DNA of 64,000 nucleotides from JACMLX01 sp031374935 (GCA_031374935.1 JANMHB010000072.1:55918-119917), one strand, 5' to 3'. Positions 26,168 to 34,794 are shown, counted from the stretch's first letter. Program-made: numbers and translations. The notes: a model not told the origin generated them from the letters alone.

Positions 26168-27403
26168 TCAGCGCGTGGCGTTGAACCGTCGGGCAACCAC
26201 CTTGACGTGCGCGCGCTGCAGGTGATACAGCCCGGCGCCGTACATCGCGGCACCGGTCGAGAGCACCGCGCGCAGCAGCGATGCCCCTTCGTAGCCGAAG
26301 TAGCTTCTCGATCCCTCGCTGCTGATGGTGACCAGGCACACCCAGAACAGCACCCGCGACCCGACTTCCCGGTACGTCGATTCAGCACGCCCGTGAAACT
26401 CGGCGATCACGTATCCAAGGATCGTTGCGGCGATCCCCATCTCGAGCAGCGGCAACACCATCGCCAGCCCCGCATCACTCGTCGGCATTCCGAGGTGCAG
26501 GAGTGGAATCGTCCGGAAGCTGTGTCCGGGCCACACACCAACACCAATCAGATACAGCACCATGAATGGTGACGCAGCGAACAGCGATGGCACCTCGTAG
26601 CGCCGCTCGACGAAGGCGGGCGCTGACCACCGCCCCCGCCACGATGCGAAGGCCGTCACCGTCGCAATCACGGCCAGCGTCAGGCGCCAGTCGATCAGTG
26701 CCGATGGCACCATGCCGATGGTGATCCACGCGGCGGCCACGGCGGGCACCAGCCACCACGCGCGATCGGGGGTGTACCCGCGAATCGCTCGTGCGATCGA
26801 CCCGAGAATCGACGCCCCCATCAGGCCGATGCAGAGTGTCAGCGCCAATCGGGTTGGATCGCCTTCCGCCGCCGCCCCGCTCGCCCAGAGCAACGGGAGC
26901 AACAGATACACGAGCCCCATCAGCGGCAATTGCAGCAACAGCGCGTTGAGCGCGTGCGTCGAGCTCCGCGCGTTATCGTGCAGCCGCTCGCACAACAGGG
27001 CACCAATGGCGGCACCGGCAATTGCCGCGAGCACGTGCCACGGTGATGCCGCAGCGCTCGGTACGAAGAGCTGCGCGATCTCGAGTGCAAGTGACAGCAG
27101 TGCGGCCGACAGCGCGATCGCCAGCACGTGCTGTCCGCGCGGACCACTCCTCGCGCGTCGCGTGAGAAATCCGTACGGCACGAACATCGCGGCCGTGACC
27201 AGGACACTCAGCGGGGCGACCACCAGCGTGAACTGGCCATGCCCCGGGAAGGCGAACTCGAATGGCAGCAGCGTCAGCGCCGCGATCAGTACCACCAGGT
27301 AGCTGAGTAGTGCACGCGAGAGGCGAGCGCCCGTGTCGAGCGGCGCGGTGTGCGCGAGTCCACGGTCGGCAACGTGGAGCTCCTGAGCGAGAGTGGCGGC
27401 CAT
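26168..27403 (-). CDS. VanZ-like multipass membrane protein
   Basis: ATG 27403 is used; an upstream TTG at 27412 is the only extension. The 411-residue protein has roughly ten membrane helices. The N-terminal third has the VanZ pattern: LLPFEF, a loop, NVLMF-like AMFVPYGFLTRR, then LSLALEIAQLFVPS with the conserved Glu and Gln. The rest is an unassigned hydrophobic extension ending in a basic tail. VanZ confers weak teicoplanin resistance in enterococci, but the wider family has no known function. It is convergent with the TPR gene (13 bases) and divergent from the GNAT gene. Confidence 0.7.
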   Translation of the reverse strand: MAATLAQELHVADRGLAHTAPLDTGARLSRALLSYLVVLIAALTLLPFEFAFPGHGQFTLVVAPLSVLVTAAMFVPYGFLTRRARSGPRGQHVLAIALSAALLSLALEIAQLFVPSAAASPWHVLAAIAGAAIGALLCERLHDNARSSTHALNALLLQLPLMGLVYLLLPLLWASGAAAEGDPTRLALTLCIGLMGASILGSIARAIRGYTPDRAWWLVPAVAAAWITIGMVPSALIDWRLTLAVIATVTAFASWRGRWSAPAFVERRYEVPSLFAASPFMVLYLIGVGVWPGHSFRTIPLLHLGMPTSDAGLAMVLPLLEMGIAATILGYVIAEFHGRAESTYREVGSRVLFWVCLVTISSEGSRSYFGYEGASLLRAVLSTGAAMYGAGLYHLQRAHVKVVARRFNATR

Positions 27404-27525
27404 GCAGTCCAATTTCGACGGAACAGGTGATTACTTGAGGACGCCAGCGACGCGGCAGGTCTGGGGCCGAGATGCCATCCTGCCGGCGCTGCCACTCCAC
27501 CGTGAAAACCCGCCATCTTTCCTGC

Positions 27526-28023
27526 ATGCCCAAAGCCGACGTGGTGCTGCGCACTGCCACCGAAACGGATGTTCCGGTCATTCTGGCGCTGGTTCAGGCG
27601 CTCGCCGAGTATGAACGGATGCGGGACGACTGTGTCGCCACCGAGGCACGGCTCCGTGCGACCCTGTTCGGCCCCGCGCCCAAGGCGGAGGTATTGCTGG
27701 CCGAGGCCGGCGACGGACAGGTTGCCGGCTTCGCGCTCTTTTGCGGGAACTACTCGACCTTTCTGGCCCAGCCCGGGGTGTGGCTCGAGGATCTCTTCGT
27801 TCGACCGGAGTATCGGGGACACGGGATCGGCCGTGCACTGCTGGCCCGGCTTGCCCGCATCGCGGTAGAGCGCGATTGTGGTCGCGTGGAGTGGGCCGTC
27901 CTCGATTGGAATACGCCGTCGATCGGCTTCTACGAGACGTTGGGGGCCCGCGGCATGACCGAGTGGACCACCTTTCGCCTCGCCGGTGACGCCATGACCG
28001 CCCTTGCCACCAGCGACGAATGA
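27526..28023 (+). CDS. GNAT acetyltransferase, diamine-type
   Basis: ATG 27526 starts the fold at MPKADVVLRTATETDVPVI; the frame extends upstream without homology. The 165-residue protein has the GNAT acetyl-CoA loop RPEYRGHGIGRALLARLA (about residues 92-109) and a conserved Tyr in GFYETLGA. The segment LVQALAEYERMRDD together with the size resembles the diamine or thialysine acetyltransferase (SSAT-like) branch, which acetylates polyamines; this is a resemblance only. It overlaps the next GNAT by ATGA. Confidence 0.85.
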   Translation: MPKADVVLRTATETDVPVILALVQALAEYERMRDDCVATEARLRATLFGPAPKAEVLLAEAGDGQVAGFALFCGNYSTFLAQPGVWLEDLFVRPEYRGHGIGRALLARLARIAVERDCGRVEWAVLDWNTPSIGFYETLGARGMTEWTTFRLAGDAMTALATSDE

Positions 28024-28589
28024 CTGCGCCCGTCAAACCCGCCAAGGAGCGCCTGCCGCTGCCGAAGGCCACCAGTGCCACCGAACACGATGTGAAGGCG
28101 ATCGTTGCGCTCAACAATCAGTTCGCGGCCGATGGTCTGACGCTGCCGCGCACGGAACAGTTCGTCGCACTGCACATCGGTGACTACCGCGTGGTGCGCG
28201 GTCAAGACGGCTCGATCTGGGGGCAGGTCGCGCTGGACGAGTACTCGCCTTCACTCTGCGAACTGGTTTCGCTCGCGGTGGCGCCGGCGGCGCAGGGGAT
28301 GGGGCTCGGCCGCCACCTGATTGCGGCCGCAGTGGACCTCGCCAATCGCCGCGGCTACCCGCAGCTCTTTGCCGTGTCGCTCGCCGACACGCTGTTCCTT
28401 GGCGCGGGGTTCATGCAGTCGTCGATCGACCAGTTCCCGGAGAAGATCTGGCGGTACCGCGCCATTTCGCGCTCGGAACTCTCGATCGGCAAGAAGTTTC
28501 TGTTCGTCCGCGACCTGCCGCCGAAACCGGCGCGGAAACCGGCCAAGACGCGATCACGGCGCCCGAGTGTGCGCGGCCCGCGCAAATAG
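28020..28589 (+). CDS. GNAT acetyltransferase with basic tail
   Basis: ATG 28020 overlaps the preceding stop. The 189-residue protein has CELVSLAVAPAAQGMGLGRHLIAAAVDLA (acetyl-CoA loop QGMGLG) and FLGAGFMQSS, the pattern seen in ArgA-type N-acetylglutamate synthase domains. The last 25 residues are Lys/Arg/Pro-rich (RKPAKTRSRRPSVRGPRK), unusual for the family and possibly for binding nucleic acid or membrane. Arginine biosynthesis is possible but no arg gene is near. The SAM-II element and metX follow 46 bases after the stop. Confidence 0.82.
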   Translation: MTAPVKPAKERLPLPKATSATEHDVKAIVALNNQFAADGLTLPRTEQFVALHIGDYRVVRGQDGSIWGQVALDEYSPSLCELVSLAVAPAAQGMGLGRHLIAAAVDLANRRGYPQLFAVSLADTLFLGAGFMQSSIDQFPEKIWRYRAISRSELSIGKKFLFVRDLPPKPARKPAKTRSRRPSVRGPRK

Positions 28590-28634
28590 CATCTTGACAC
28601 GCCCGCGAGGTCCCGGTAGCGTCACAAGACAACC

Positions 28635-28690
28635 GTCGACGTGGTGATTTGCCGCCGTATTGCAGCCACGCTAAACAACTCGCTAAAATG
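28635..28690 (+). ncRNA. SAM-II riboswitch (metX leader)
   Basis: The segment reads, in order, a P1 5' arm CGTGG (28640-28644), the conserved TGATTTG, CCGTATTGCAGCCACG with the P1 3' arm CCACG (28666-28670), then CTAAACAACTCGCTAAAA. This matches the compact SAM-II pseudoknot consensus known from metX and metA leaders: GTGATTT in loop 1, TTGCA before the P1 closing strand, and the 3' GCTAAAA strand that forms the pseudoknot and lines the SAM site. It lies directly before a MetX gene. Binding of SAM is expected to hide the ribosome site or start region and lower homoserine acetylation. I did not run a covariance search. Confidence 0.85.
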
Positions 28691-28692
28691 GA

Positions 28693-28724
28693 CGCGCCTG
28701 GCGGCTGCTGTTCGCCCAGGCGCG
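28693..28724 (+). promoter_or_regulatory. 9-bp hairpin between the SAM-II aptamer and the metX start
   Basis: Arms CGCGCCTGG (28693-28701) and CCAGGCGCG (28716-28724) are perfectly complementary around a 14-base loop, eight bases before the chosen ATG. It follows the aptamer immediately and could be part of the expression platform, either as an attenuator stem or by occluding the start. There is no T-tract. Confidence 0.5.
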
Positions 28725-28732
28725 ATGTGTAT

Positions 28733-29716
28733 ATGCCGTCAACATCATCGCAGGCACTGAGCACGCTGTCGATCGGTCGCTTCGAGTTCGAGGACGGTGC
28801 GATCGTCGACGACGCCGGATTCACTTTCGCCGTGACGGTCCCGGACGAACCGCCGGACGGCCTGGTAATCATCTGTCCGTCGCTCACCGGCACGCCGGGC
28901 ACGTTGGCTGACTGGTGGCGCGACGTCGGCGCGCAAACCGCTCGGGAGCGCTACACCACCCTCTATCCGCACGCCTTCTCGGCCGCCACGATTCACGCCC
29001 GGTCACGCACCACGCCACCCAGCATCCGTGATCTGGCGCGCGGGATCACCGCGCTTGCACGCGCGCTTGGCCTGCCGCCGGCCACCTTCGTCACTGGCGG
29101 GTCTCTGGGTGGCATGCTGGCACTGGAAGTGGGGCTCGAGAGTGGCGCGCCGACACATGCGCTGGTGATCGCTGCGCCGGCCGTGCAGACGGCGTGGAGT
29201 GCCGGCTGGAACCGCATCCAGCTGCAGGCCATCGAAATGGGTGGCGCCGTGGCCGGCCTGGCTCTGGCACGTGCCGTCGGCATGATGACGTATCGCACCG
29301 AGGAGGAATTCGAACGACGCTTTGGTCACGACGTGCGCGCCCTGGATGGTCCATCGATGAGCAGCTATCTCGCGCACCACGGGCGGCGGCTGGTCGAACG
29401 CTTTGACGCGATGGAATACGAGCGGCGCGTCCGTGCCATGGACACGCAGGATGTGGGACGGGGGCGTGGAGGCTGGCGCGCCGCACTGGTCCCCCACGTC
29501 GATCGCATCACCGCAGTTGGCATTCACGGCGACGCGCTCTATTCGGCTGGGATCGTCGAGCAGTGGGCGCGCGAGGTCGGCGCCGGCTATGTGTCCATGA
29601 CATCGATTCATGGCCACGACGCATTTCTGCTCGAGCGTGACCAGATGCGAGCGGTGATCGAGGCCAGCTTCGCGCGGGCGGTCAGCGCACAGCCGGTGAC
29701 GTCACTCGGTCGGTGA
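28733..29716 (+). CDS. metX: Homoserine O-acetyltransferase-type alpha/beta hydrolase fold enzyme
   Basis: ATG 28733 is taken; ATG 28688 lies in the same frame but inside the riboswitch. The 327-residue protein carries the MetX set: CPSLTGTPGTL (oxyanion region, family ALTG), nucleophile elbow GGSLGGM with Ser 124, the block TYRTEEEFERRFGHD, SSYLAHHGRRLVERFDAMEYE, catalytic Asp 267 (GDALYS) and His 295 (GHDAFLLE). It acetylates (or succinylates) homoserine for methionine synthesis in the cytoplasm. It is about 40-50 residues shorter than typical MetX, mainly at the N-terminus. The SAM-II element upstream supports the methionine role. Its 3' end overlaps the convergent glycosyltransferase by 15 bases. 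Confidence 0.9.
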   Translation: MPSTSSQALSTLSIGRFEFEDGAIVDDAGFTFAVTVPDEPPDGLVIICPSLTGTPGTLADWWRDVGAQTARERYTTLYPHAFSAATIHARSRTTPPSIRDLARGITALARALGLPPATFVTGGSLGGMLALEVGLESGAPTHALVIAAPAVQTAWSAGWNRIQLQAIEMGGAVAGLALARAVGMMTYRTEEEFERRFGHDVRALDGPSMSSYLAHHGRRLVERFDAMEYERRVRAMDTQDVGRGRGGWRAALVPHVDRITAVGIHGDALYSAGIVEQWAREVGAGYVSMTSIHGHDAFLLERDQMRAVIEASFARAVSAQPVTSLGR

Positions 29717-31348
29717 CGTTGCCTCGATTCGCGTCGTTGCACCGGGGACCGACGACGCCAGGGTCACCCATCCGTTGCGGAATGGATGCTGCGCGACGGT
29801 GCCGGCAATCGCCGGCGCCTGCCGGTTACGATCGTACCGCAGCAACAACCCGGCGCGGTGCGTCTGCAACCATGCCCGGGCAGTCTCCAGCGTGAGCACA
29901 TCGATGCGCACGCCTCGCAGCCGGCCCTCGAAGTGGTACTCGCCGTTGTATCGGCCGATCATGGCAATCGGGTGCCCCGCCGCCAGCGCCGACCGGATCG
30001 CGCTCGCCATCGGCGCCGTATCATATGGCACCGTCCCCGCGCGGCCCGCTGCCAGCTGGATCGAACAGAGCAACACGGTCATCGCCGCCGTCACCGCGTG
30101 GACGGCGGCATTTCGTGTGCTCCGACCGCGCTGCCAGACCACCAGCAGCACCGCAGCAGCAATCGGGAGCAGCGCCCACCACCAGTGAATGGCCACGTGC
30201 GGCCACCAGAGCACACCCGAGAGCAGCGCCGTGTTCGCCGCCACGATGACGGCCGCGCTGATCAGACCGATGCCCAACGCCACCAACCAGGGACGGTGCA
30301 GCGGCGCCGCCTCGCGCAGGCTCAACCCACGCGCCAGCAGCAGCGCAAGCGCGGGAATGAATGGCAGCAGATAGTGCACCTGCTTGCCGCTCACGAGTGA
30401 GAACGCAACTAGGCCGGAGCTGGCCCAGAACACGCAGAAACGAACGCCGGCATCGCGCGGCGCGGTGCGCAGCGCACCAATCGCACGCCACGATTCGGGC
30501 CACACGAACCACGGAAAGAGCACCGCTGGCAGCAGCGGGACGTACCACCAGAATGCGCGCTGATGCGCAAAGCTGTTGCTGAGGCGACCCGTCGTCTGGC
30601 CGAGGAAGATGGCGCGCTGATACTCCGCCCCGCCCGCGATGCCCGCCGGAATCGCCCAGGTGAGCGCGCCTGCGGCGCCCAGCAGCACGGCACCGCCCAG
30701 CGTCAGATACCAGCGGCTCCACCGCCGATCCACACGCGGTGTCGCCCACCATGGCGCCGCCAGCGCAACCGGCAGCAGGTGGAGCAGGATCACAGGCCCT
30801 TTCGACAGGATCCCCAGCGTGATCCCGGCGGCCAGATAGAAGAGTCCGCGACGACGCTGATGCTCCACCGCCGCGACGATGCCGATCAACCCCAGCAGCA
30901 CGCTGCACGCGAGCAGCGTATCGAACATGAAGAGTGTTCCGAACGACGCCCATAACACGGCACCAACGACCAGCACCGGAGCCCAGCCGCGCGTGCGCGC
31001 GTCGTGTGGCCAGAGCAGCCGCGCCAGCGAGGCGACGAGTGCCAGGGCGACGATCCCGGCCAATGGCGCGACCAGCCGCGCCCACGTTGCACTGACGCCG
31101 AAGAGCTTCCACCCCGCGAGCACCAGCCAGAACAGCAGCGGCGGTTTGTGGCTGTACGTCTCCCCGTTCAGGTGCGGAACCAACCAGTCACCACGCTGCA
31201 TCATCTCGAGCGCGACCGCCGCATACCGCGTTTCATCGATCGCCAGCAAGGGTCTCGTCAGCAGGCCGACCAGCGTCACCGCCGCCATGAATGCGGCGGC
31301 AACCGTCACACCGCCACCGCGCGGCGCCGACGATTCGTACACGGTCAT
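29702..31348 (-). CDS. GT39/ArnT-like membrane glycosyltransferase
   Basis: The 548-residue protein has about twelve membrane helices and the GT39/PMT opening: DETRYAAVALEMMQRGDWLVPHLNG then YSHKPPLLFWLVLAGWKLFG, where the Asp-Glu pair of the first loop is the expected catalytic site. A C-terminal periplasmic domain follows. ArnT-type enzymes take a sugar from a polyprenyl-phosphate donor and put it on lipid A or another acceptor at the periplasmic face. The GT2 and LAB_N genes immediately upstream would supply the donor, so the three form a lipid-linked sugar transfer unit. Confidence 0.87.
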   Translation of the reverse strand: MTVYESSAPRGGGVTVAAAFMAAVTLVGLLTRPLLAIDETRYAAVALEMMQRGDWLVPHLNGETYSHKPPLLFWLVLAGWKLFGVSATWARLVAPLAGIVALALVASLARLLWPHDARTRGWAPVLVVGAVLWASFGTLFMFDTLLACSVLLGLIGIVAAVEHQRRRGLFYLAAGITLGILSKGPVILLHLLPVALAAPWWATPRVDRRWSRWYLTLGGAVLLGAAGALTWAIPAGIAGGAEYQRAIFLGQTTGRLSNSFAHQRAFWWYVPLLPAVLFPWFVWPESWRAIGALRTAPRDAGVRFCVFWASSGLVAFSLVSGKQVHYLLPFIPALALLLARGLSLREAAPLHRPWLVALGIGLISAAVIVAANTALLSGVLWWPHVAIHWWWALLPIAAAVLLVVWQRGRSTRNAAVHAVTAAMTVLLCSIQLAAGRAGTVPYDTAPMASAIRSALAAGHPIAMIGRYNGEYHFEGRLRGVRIDVLTLETARAWLQTHRAGLLLRYDRNRQAPAIAGTVAQHPFRNGWVTLASSVPGATTRIEATSPTE

Positions 31349-31355
31349 GGTGTGC

Positions 31356-31670
31356 TCAACGCTCGGTCGCGTCAGCGGCGGCAGGCAGCGCCGTTTCGAG
31401 GTGCGAGCGCGCGCCGGATCTGGTGATGAGCATCAGATTGCGAATGTACACCAGCAGACCGGCCGCCTGACCGACGATGAACACCGAGTCCCGTCGATGA
31501 ATGGCGTATGACAGGAGAATCACGCCTCCGGCCAGACTGAAGTACCAGAACGCGACGGGCGTCACACTCTTCCGGCGTTTTTCACTCACGATCCACTGCA
31601 GGATGAAGCGCGCCGAAAACAACGCCTGCCCCAGGAAGCCGACCGCGAGCCAGAGACTCGTTGTGTCCAT
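31356..31670 (-). CDS. LAB_N-domain small membrane protein
   Basis: The 104-residue protein has three membrane helices and the LAB_N (lipid-A-disaccharide synthase N-terminal) pattern: WLAVGFLGQALFSARFILQWIVSEKRRKS, then PVAFWYFSLAGGVILLSYAI and GQAAGLLVYIRNLMLI. Free-standing LAB_N proteins commonly accompany GT2/GT39 pairs and resemble small multidrug-type flippases, so translocation of the lipid-linked sugar is a reasonable guess. Its start overlaps the GT2 stop by one base (TGATG) and GT39 begins seven bases downstream. Confidence 0.88.
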   Translation of the reverse strand: MDTTSLWLAVGFLGQALFSARFILQWIVSEKRRKSVTPVAFWYFSLAGGVILLSYAIHRRDSVFIVGQAAGLLVYIRNLMLITRSGARSHLETALPAAADATER

Positions 31671-32494
31671 CAGCGTCTCCCGCCGTGCGGGGCCGCGAAC
31701 GATTCCCTGGCCGCCGGGACATGCGCGCGCCGCATGAGCCAGATGACGCCCACCAGATCGACGATGCCCGTCCAGAATCGGTTCATCAACCCGTAGTGCG
31801 ATTGCCCGCGCATCCTGGGACGATGATTCACCGGCGCCGACTGAACCTCACCGCCCTCGCGGCGTACGAGCGCCGGCATGAAGCGATGCATATGGTCGAA
31901 GTACGGCAGCGACAGATACAACGCGCGGGGATAGACCTTCAGTCCGCAGCCGGTATCCGGAGTCCCGTCGCCGAGCAGCCGCGATCGCACGGCATTCGCC
32001 ACCCGCGACTGCCACCGCGTGTATCGTGTGTCCTTGCGATTGGTTCGCCAGCCCGCGATCAGCAGGCGTTCATCGCCACGCTCGGCGGAAACGAGGCAGG
32101 CCCGCGTCAGGAGCGCCGGAATATCGGCCGGATCATTCTGCCCATCGCCGTCGAGCGTGGCGATCCAGCGGCCACGCGCCGCCAGCACACCGCTGCGGAT
32201 GGCGGTGCTCTGGCCAAACGGACGCTCATGCCGGATCAGCCGCAGCGCCTGCACCTCCTGCTGCAGTGCCATCAGCAATTCGGTCGTACCATCGGTGCTG
32301 CCATCATCGACGTACACGATCTCGAACGTCACGATTCCGGTAAGCGCCGCCAGAATCTCCTGCACCAGCGGCGCGATGTTGTCGTGCTCATCGAGGACAG
32401 GAACGACGACCGTCAGGTCGAACGCGGCAATGCGCTCCCGCTCAGTCGAGCCGAATCGAGATGCAGTGCCGGTGGGTCGGAGTGGAGTCAGCAT
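31670..32494 (-). CDS. GT2 polyprenyl-phosphate glycosyltransferase
   Basis: ATG 32494 (MLTPLRPTGTASR) is used; the frame extends upstream to 32707 without homology. The 274-residue protein has the GT2 fold: VVVPVLDEHDNI, YVDDGSTDGT and LDGDGQNDPADIP, with GTPDTGCGLKVYP in the acceptor region, like dolichyl-phosphate mannosyltransferase or ArnC. No C-terminal membrane helices are seen, unlike ArnC, so it is peripheral. It would charge undecaprenyl phosphate with a sugar for GT39. First gene of the three-gene unit. Confidence 0.9.
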   Translation of the reverse strand: MLTPLRPTGTASRFGSTERERIAAFDLTVVVPVLDEHDNIAPLVQEILAALTGIVTFEIVYVDDGSTDGTTELLMALQQEVQALRLIRHERPFGQSTAIRSGVLAARGRWIATLDGDGQNDPADIPALLTRACLVSAERGDERLLIAGWRTNRKDTRYTRWQSRVANAVRSRLLGDGTPDTGCGLKVYPRALYLSLPYFDHMHRFMPALVRREGGEVQSAPVNHRPRMRGQSHYGLMNRFWTGIVDLVGVIWLMRRAHVPAARESFAAPHGGRR

Positions 32495-32843
32495 CAGAAA
32501 TGAGGGGCAACGGAGGAGATCGCTGTAACGGAAGTGTAAGGGACGAGCGACAGACAGGCGACCAGCCGGTCGGCCAGGGCCCGAAGCGAGACACTGCCTC
32601 ACTGCCTTGAACGGCAGCGTGCCAGTCGTACACCGCCACCCAAGCGATTGTGGCATCGGCAGAGGAGCCTGATCACCGGTGTGCAAGCAGTACTTGCACG
32701 ATGACACGAGGCAAGGGACATTGGACCGTCTTCAACACGTGTTGGATCGCCGCGGTTCGGTGCCAATCGCACAGCGTGTCGAGGGGTGCCGACCCACCAT
32801 CGCAGCCGACGGCCGGCCGAACGCCACCCGCTCAGTTCAACGG
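32495..32843. promoter_or_regulatory. Divergent regulatory gap with two perfect palindromes
   Basis: This 349-base region separates the divergent GT2 and phosphotransferase genes and holds no convincing gene. It contains the inverted repeat GTGCAAG-CAGTA-CTTGCAC at 32681-32699 and the 12-base palindrome CAACACGTGTTG at 32733-32744, 33 bases apart. Both are perfect and look like dimeric repressor or activator sites. No sigma-70 promoter pair stands out by eye. Confidence 0.5.
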
Positions 32844-33812
32844 ATGATCCCGACGACCGTTCTGCGACAGGCCCGCGCCGGCTTCGGGCTGCCGAGCGGT
32901 CACGTACGCACGCTCAGCCGACGATTCGGAAAGGTGTGCCTCGCGCACACCGCGCGGGACGGCAGGCGCACTCAGGTGCGGCTGGTGCCCGCTCGCGGCG
33001 ACACCTGGAGTCGACTCGACTCGGAAATGGCATGGCTCACCCATCTCGCCATTCGACATCAGCTCTCGGTGCCGATTCCGATGCCGTGGCGGACGGGGAC
33101 ACTCGTCTCGCCACCGCTGGCAGGGCATGACTCGACCTGGTTCGCGGTCTCGTGCGGCTGGGTGCCCGGTCGCCACCTCAATCTCGGTGCACACGCTGGC
33201 GACATGCGCCGGGCTGGTGCGCTGCTGGCGCGCATGCATCTGGCCGCCGCCGACGCCCCACCCGGCATTGCTCCGGCGCGACCCGTCTGGGCCATTCCGC
33301 ACCTCTTCACACTCGCCACGTCGTTGCGGGATCTGATCGCGGGGGAGACGGCGCTGCCAGCCGGTGTGTCATCGCGCCTCGCGAGCGCGCTCCGCGCCGC
33401 ACATGCTCACCTCGCCGAGGCGTGGAGCACGTTGTCTGGGGGGCAGGATCGCGTCGGACTGATTCACACTGATTCGCATTGGCGGAATCTGCGCTGGAGC
33501 AGGACGACCGTCGGGCTGGTGGATTTCGAGGATCTGGCCAGCGGCCGATTCATGATCGACCTCGCCTGCCTGTGGAGCCGGATGGAGGCACGACGCAACG
33601 GGCGGCAGCTCCTCGACGCCGTCCTCGAGGGATATGAGCGCGTACGACCACTTCCCGGCGACGCGCTGCGCGACCTGCACGTCATGCTCGCCTTTCGCCG
33701 TTTCGACTACGCCGGCTGGGTGCTCAGCTGGCCACACCTCGCCCACGAAGAGTGGGGGCCGTCCTTCCTTGCCGAGACACCCGCCTACATCGATCGCTGG
33801 CTGTCACGCTGA
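32844..33812 (+). CDS. APH/choline-kinase-like phosphotransferase
   Basis: ATG 32844 (MIPTTVLRQARAGFG) is the best start, since upstream codons up to 32679 cross the palindromes. The 322-residue protein has the kinase catalytic loop GLIHTDSHWRNLRW (HxDxxxxN near residue 207) and the metal-binding DFEDLASGRFMIDLACLW near residue 228. It belongs to the aminoglycoside phosphotransferase / homoserine kinase superfamily and phosphorylates a small hydroxylated substrate; which one cannot be inferred. It is convergent with the serine hydrolase gene seven bases away. Confidence 0.85.
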   Translation: MIPTTVLRQARAGFGLPSGHVRTLSRRFGKVCLAHTARDGRRTQVRLVPARGDTWSRLDSEMAWLTHLAIRHQLSVPIPMPWRTGTLVSPPLAGHDSTWFAVSCGWVPGRHLNLGAHAGDMRRAGALLARMHLAAADAPPGIAPARPVWAIPHLFTLATSLRDLIAGETALPAGVSSRLASALRAAHAHLAEAWSTLSGGQDRVGLIHTDSHWRNLRWSRTTVGLVDFEDLASGRFMIDLACLWSRMEARRNGRQLLDAVLEGYERVRPLPGDALRDLHVMLAFRRFDYAGWVLSWPHLAHEEWGPSFLAETPAYIDRWLSR

Positions 33813-33819
33813 GACGCCG

Positions 33820-34794
33820 TCACGGCACAAACCGATCGGCGCCGTCTGGCGGCACGTACGGGTGTCGCGGCTCGAAGTGCTTCCACAGCATCGCGCTCAC
33901 CGCACGGTGCAGCACCCACCCTTCGTTGTCCGCAGTGTAGCGCTCATCGAGCTGATTCCTGGTGATGATGCACACCACGTAGTCGCCACTCGGCGCGTTG
34001 ACGAGCATCACCTCGGAACGCGACCGATCCACCGATCCCTGCTTGCTGGCCGCCTGCACCCACGGCGGGATGCGGCTCAGGCTCTCGCCGTTCCAGTAGA
34101 TGCGCGTCAGGCTGCGGTACATCGCCTGGCTGGCAGCCGCGCTGACGGCCTTCCCTTCGCGGATCCGTACCAGTAGCTCCGCCATCTCCCGCGGAGTCGT
34201 CTGCCCCCACTGGAAGCGGCGACGCGCCTCCTCGCGGCCCGGCGTGCGCGAGTTCACCCGCGTGCTGTCAAACCCGTTCGCGGCCAGCCAGTTGTTGATC
34301 GCCACGCCACCGACGAGTCCTTGCAACCAGAGACTGGCGGCGTTGTCGCTGGTGGCAATCGACATCAGCTGGATCACCGGCAGTGCCAGGCGCGTCGAAT
34401 CGCGCAGGTGATTGAACAGATCATCCTCACCGCTGTATCGCATGCTGTCGCGCCACACCAGTGTGTCGGCGTAGTGCAGCTGGCCGCGCGCGACGGCATC
34501 ATGCACCGCGATCATGATCGGCACCTTGATCATCGATGCGGTCGGGAAGGTCTCGTCGGCCCGGATGGCCGCGCCCCGCCCCGTTCGCAGGTGCCGGACA
34601 TAGATCCCGACGTCTCCGCGCACCTGTGCCGCCAGCCCGCGCAGCGCACGCTCGAGCGCGGGATCGGGCGTCAGGACAGGCCACATCGTGCCAGCCGACT
34701 GCGCCAGGAGCGGTGCCGGTGCTGCCTGCAGCGTGCACGCGACCGCGAGGCCGCACAACCGCCTGAATCCGCCGGCCGGCCGTGTCATTCGCAT
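33820..34794 (-). CDS. Exported class A beta-lactamase-like serine hydrolase
   Basis: ATG 34794 overlaps the upstream stop (TGATG), with a signal peptide MRMTRPAGGFRRLCGLAVAC ending near AQSAG. The 324-residue protein has the SxxK motif SMIK at 87-90, SDN at 149-151, a TTPREMAELL segment near 199 and KQG at 251-253 in place of KTG. The usual omega-loop ExxLN is not recognisable (the region reads GREEARRRFQWGQ), so hydrolysis of beta-lactams is uncertain and a peptidoglycan-related or other serine hydrolase role is possible. Periplasmic. It is coupled to the lipoprotein gene upstream. Confidence 0.85.
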   Translation of the reverse strand: MRMTRPAGGFRRLCGLAVACTLQAAPAPLLAQSAGTMWPVLTPDPALERALRGLAAQVRGDVGIYVRHLRTGRGAAIRADETFPTASMIKVPIMIAVHDAVARGQLHYADTLVWRDSMRYSGEDDLFNHLRDSTRLALPVIQLMSIATSDNAASLWLQGLVGGVAINNWLAANGFDSTRVNSRTPGREEARRRFQWGQTTPREMAELLVRIREGKAVSAAASQAMYRSLTRIYWNGESLSRIPPWVQAASKQGSVDRSRSEVMLVNAPSGDYVVCIITRNQLDERYTADNEGWVLHRAVSAMLWKHFEPRHPYVPPDGADRFVP

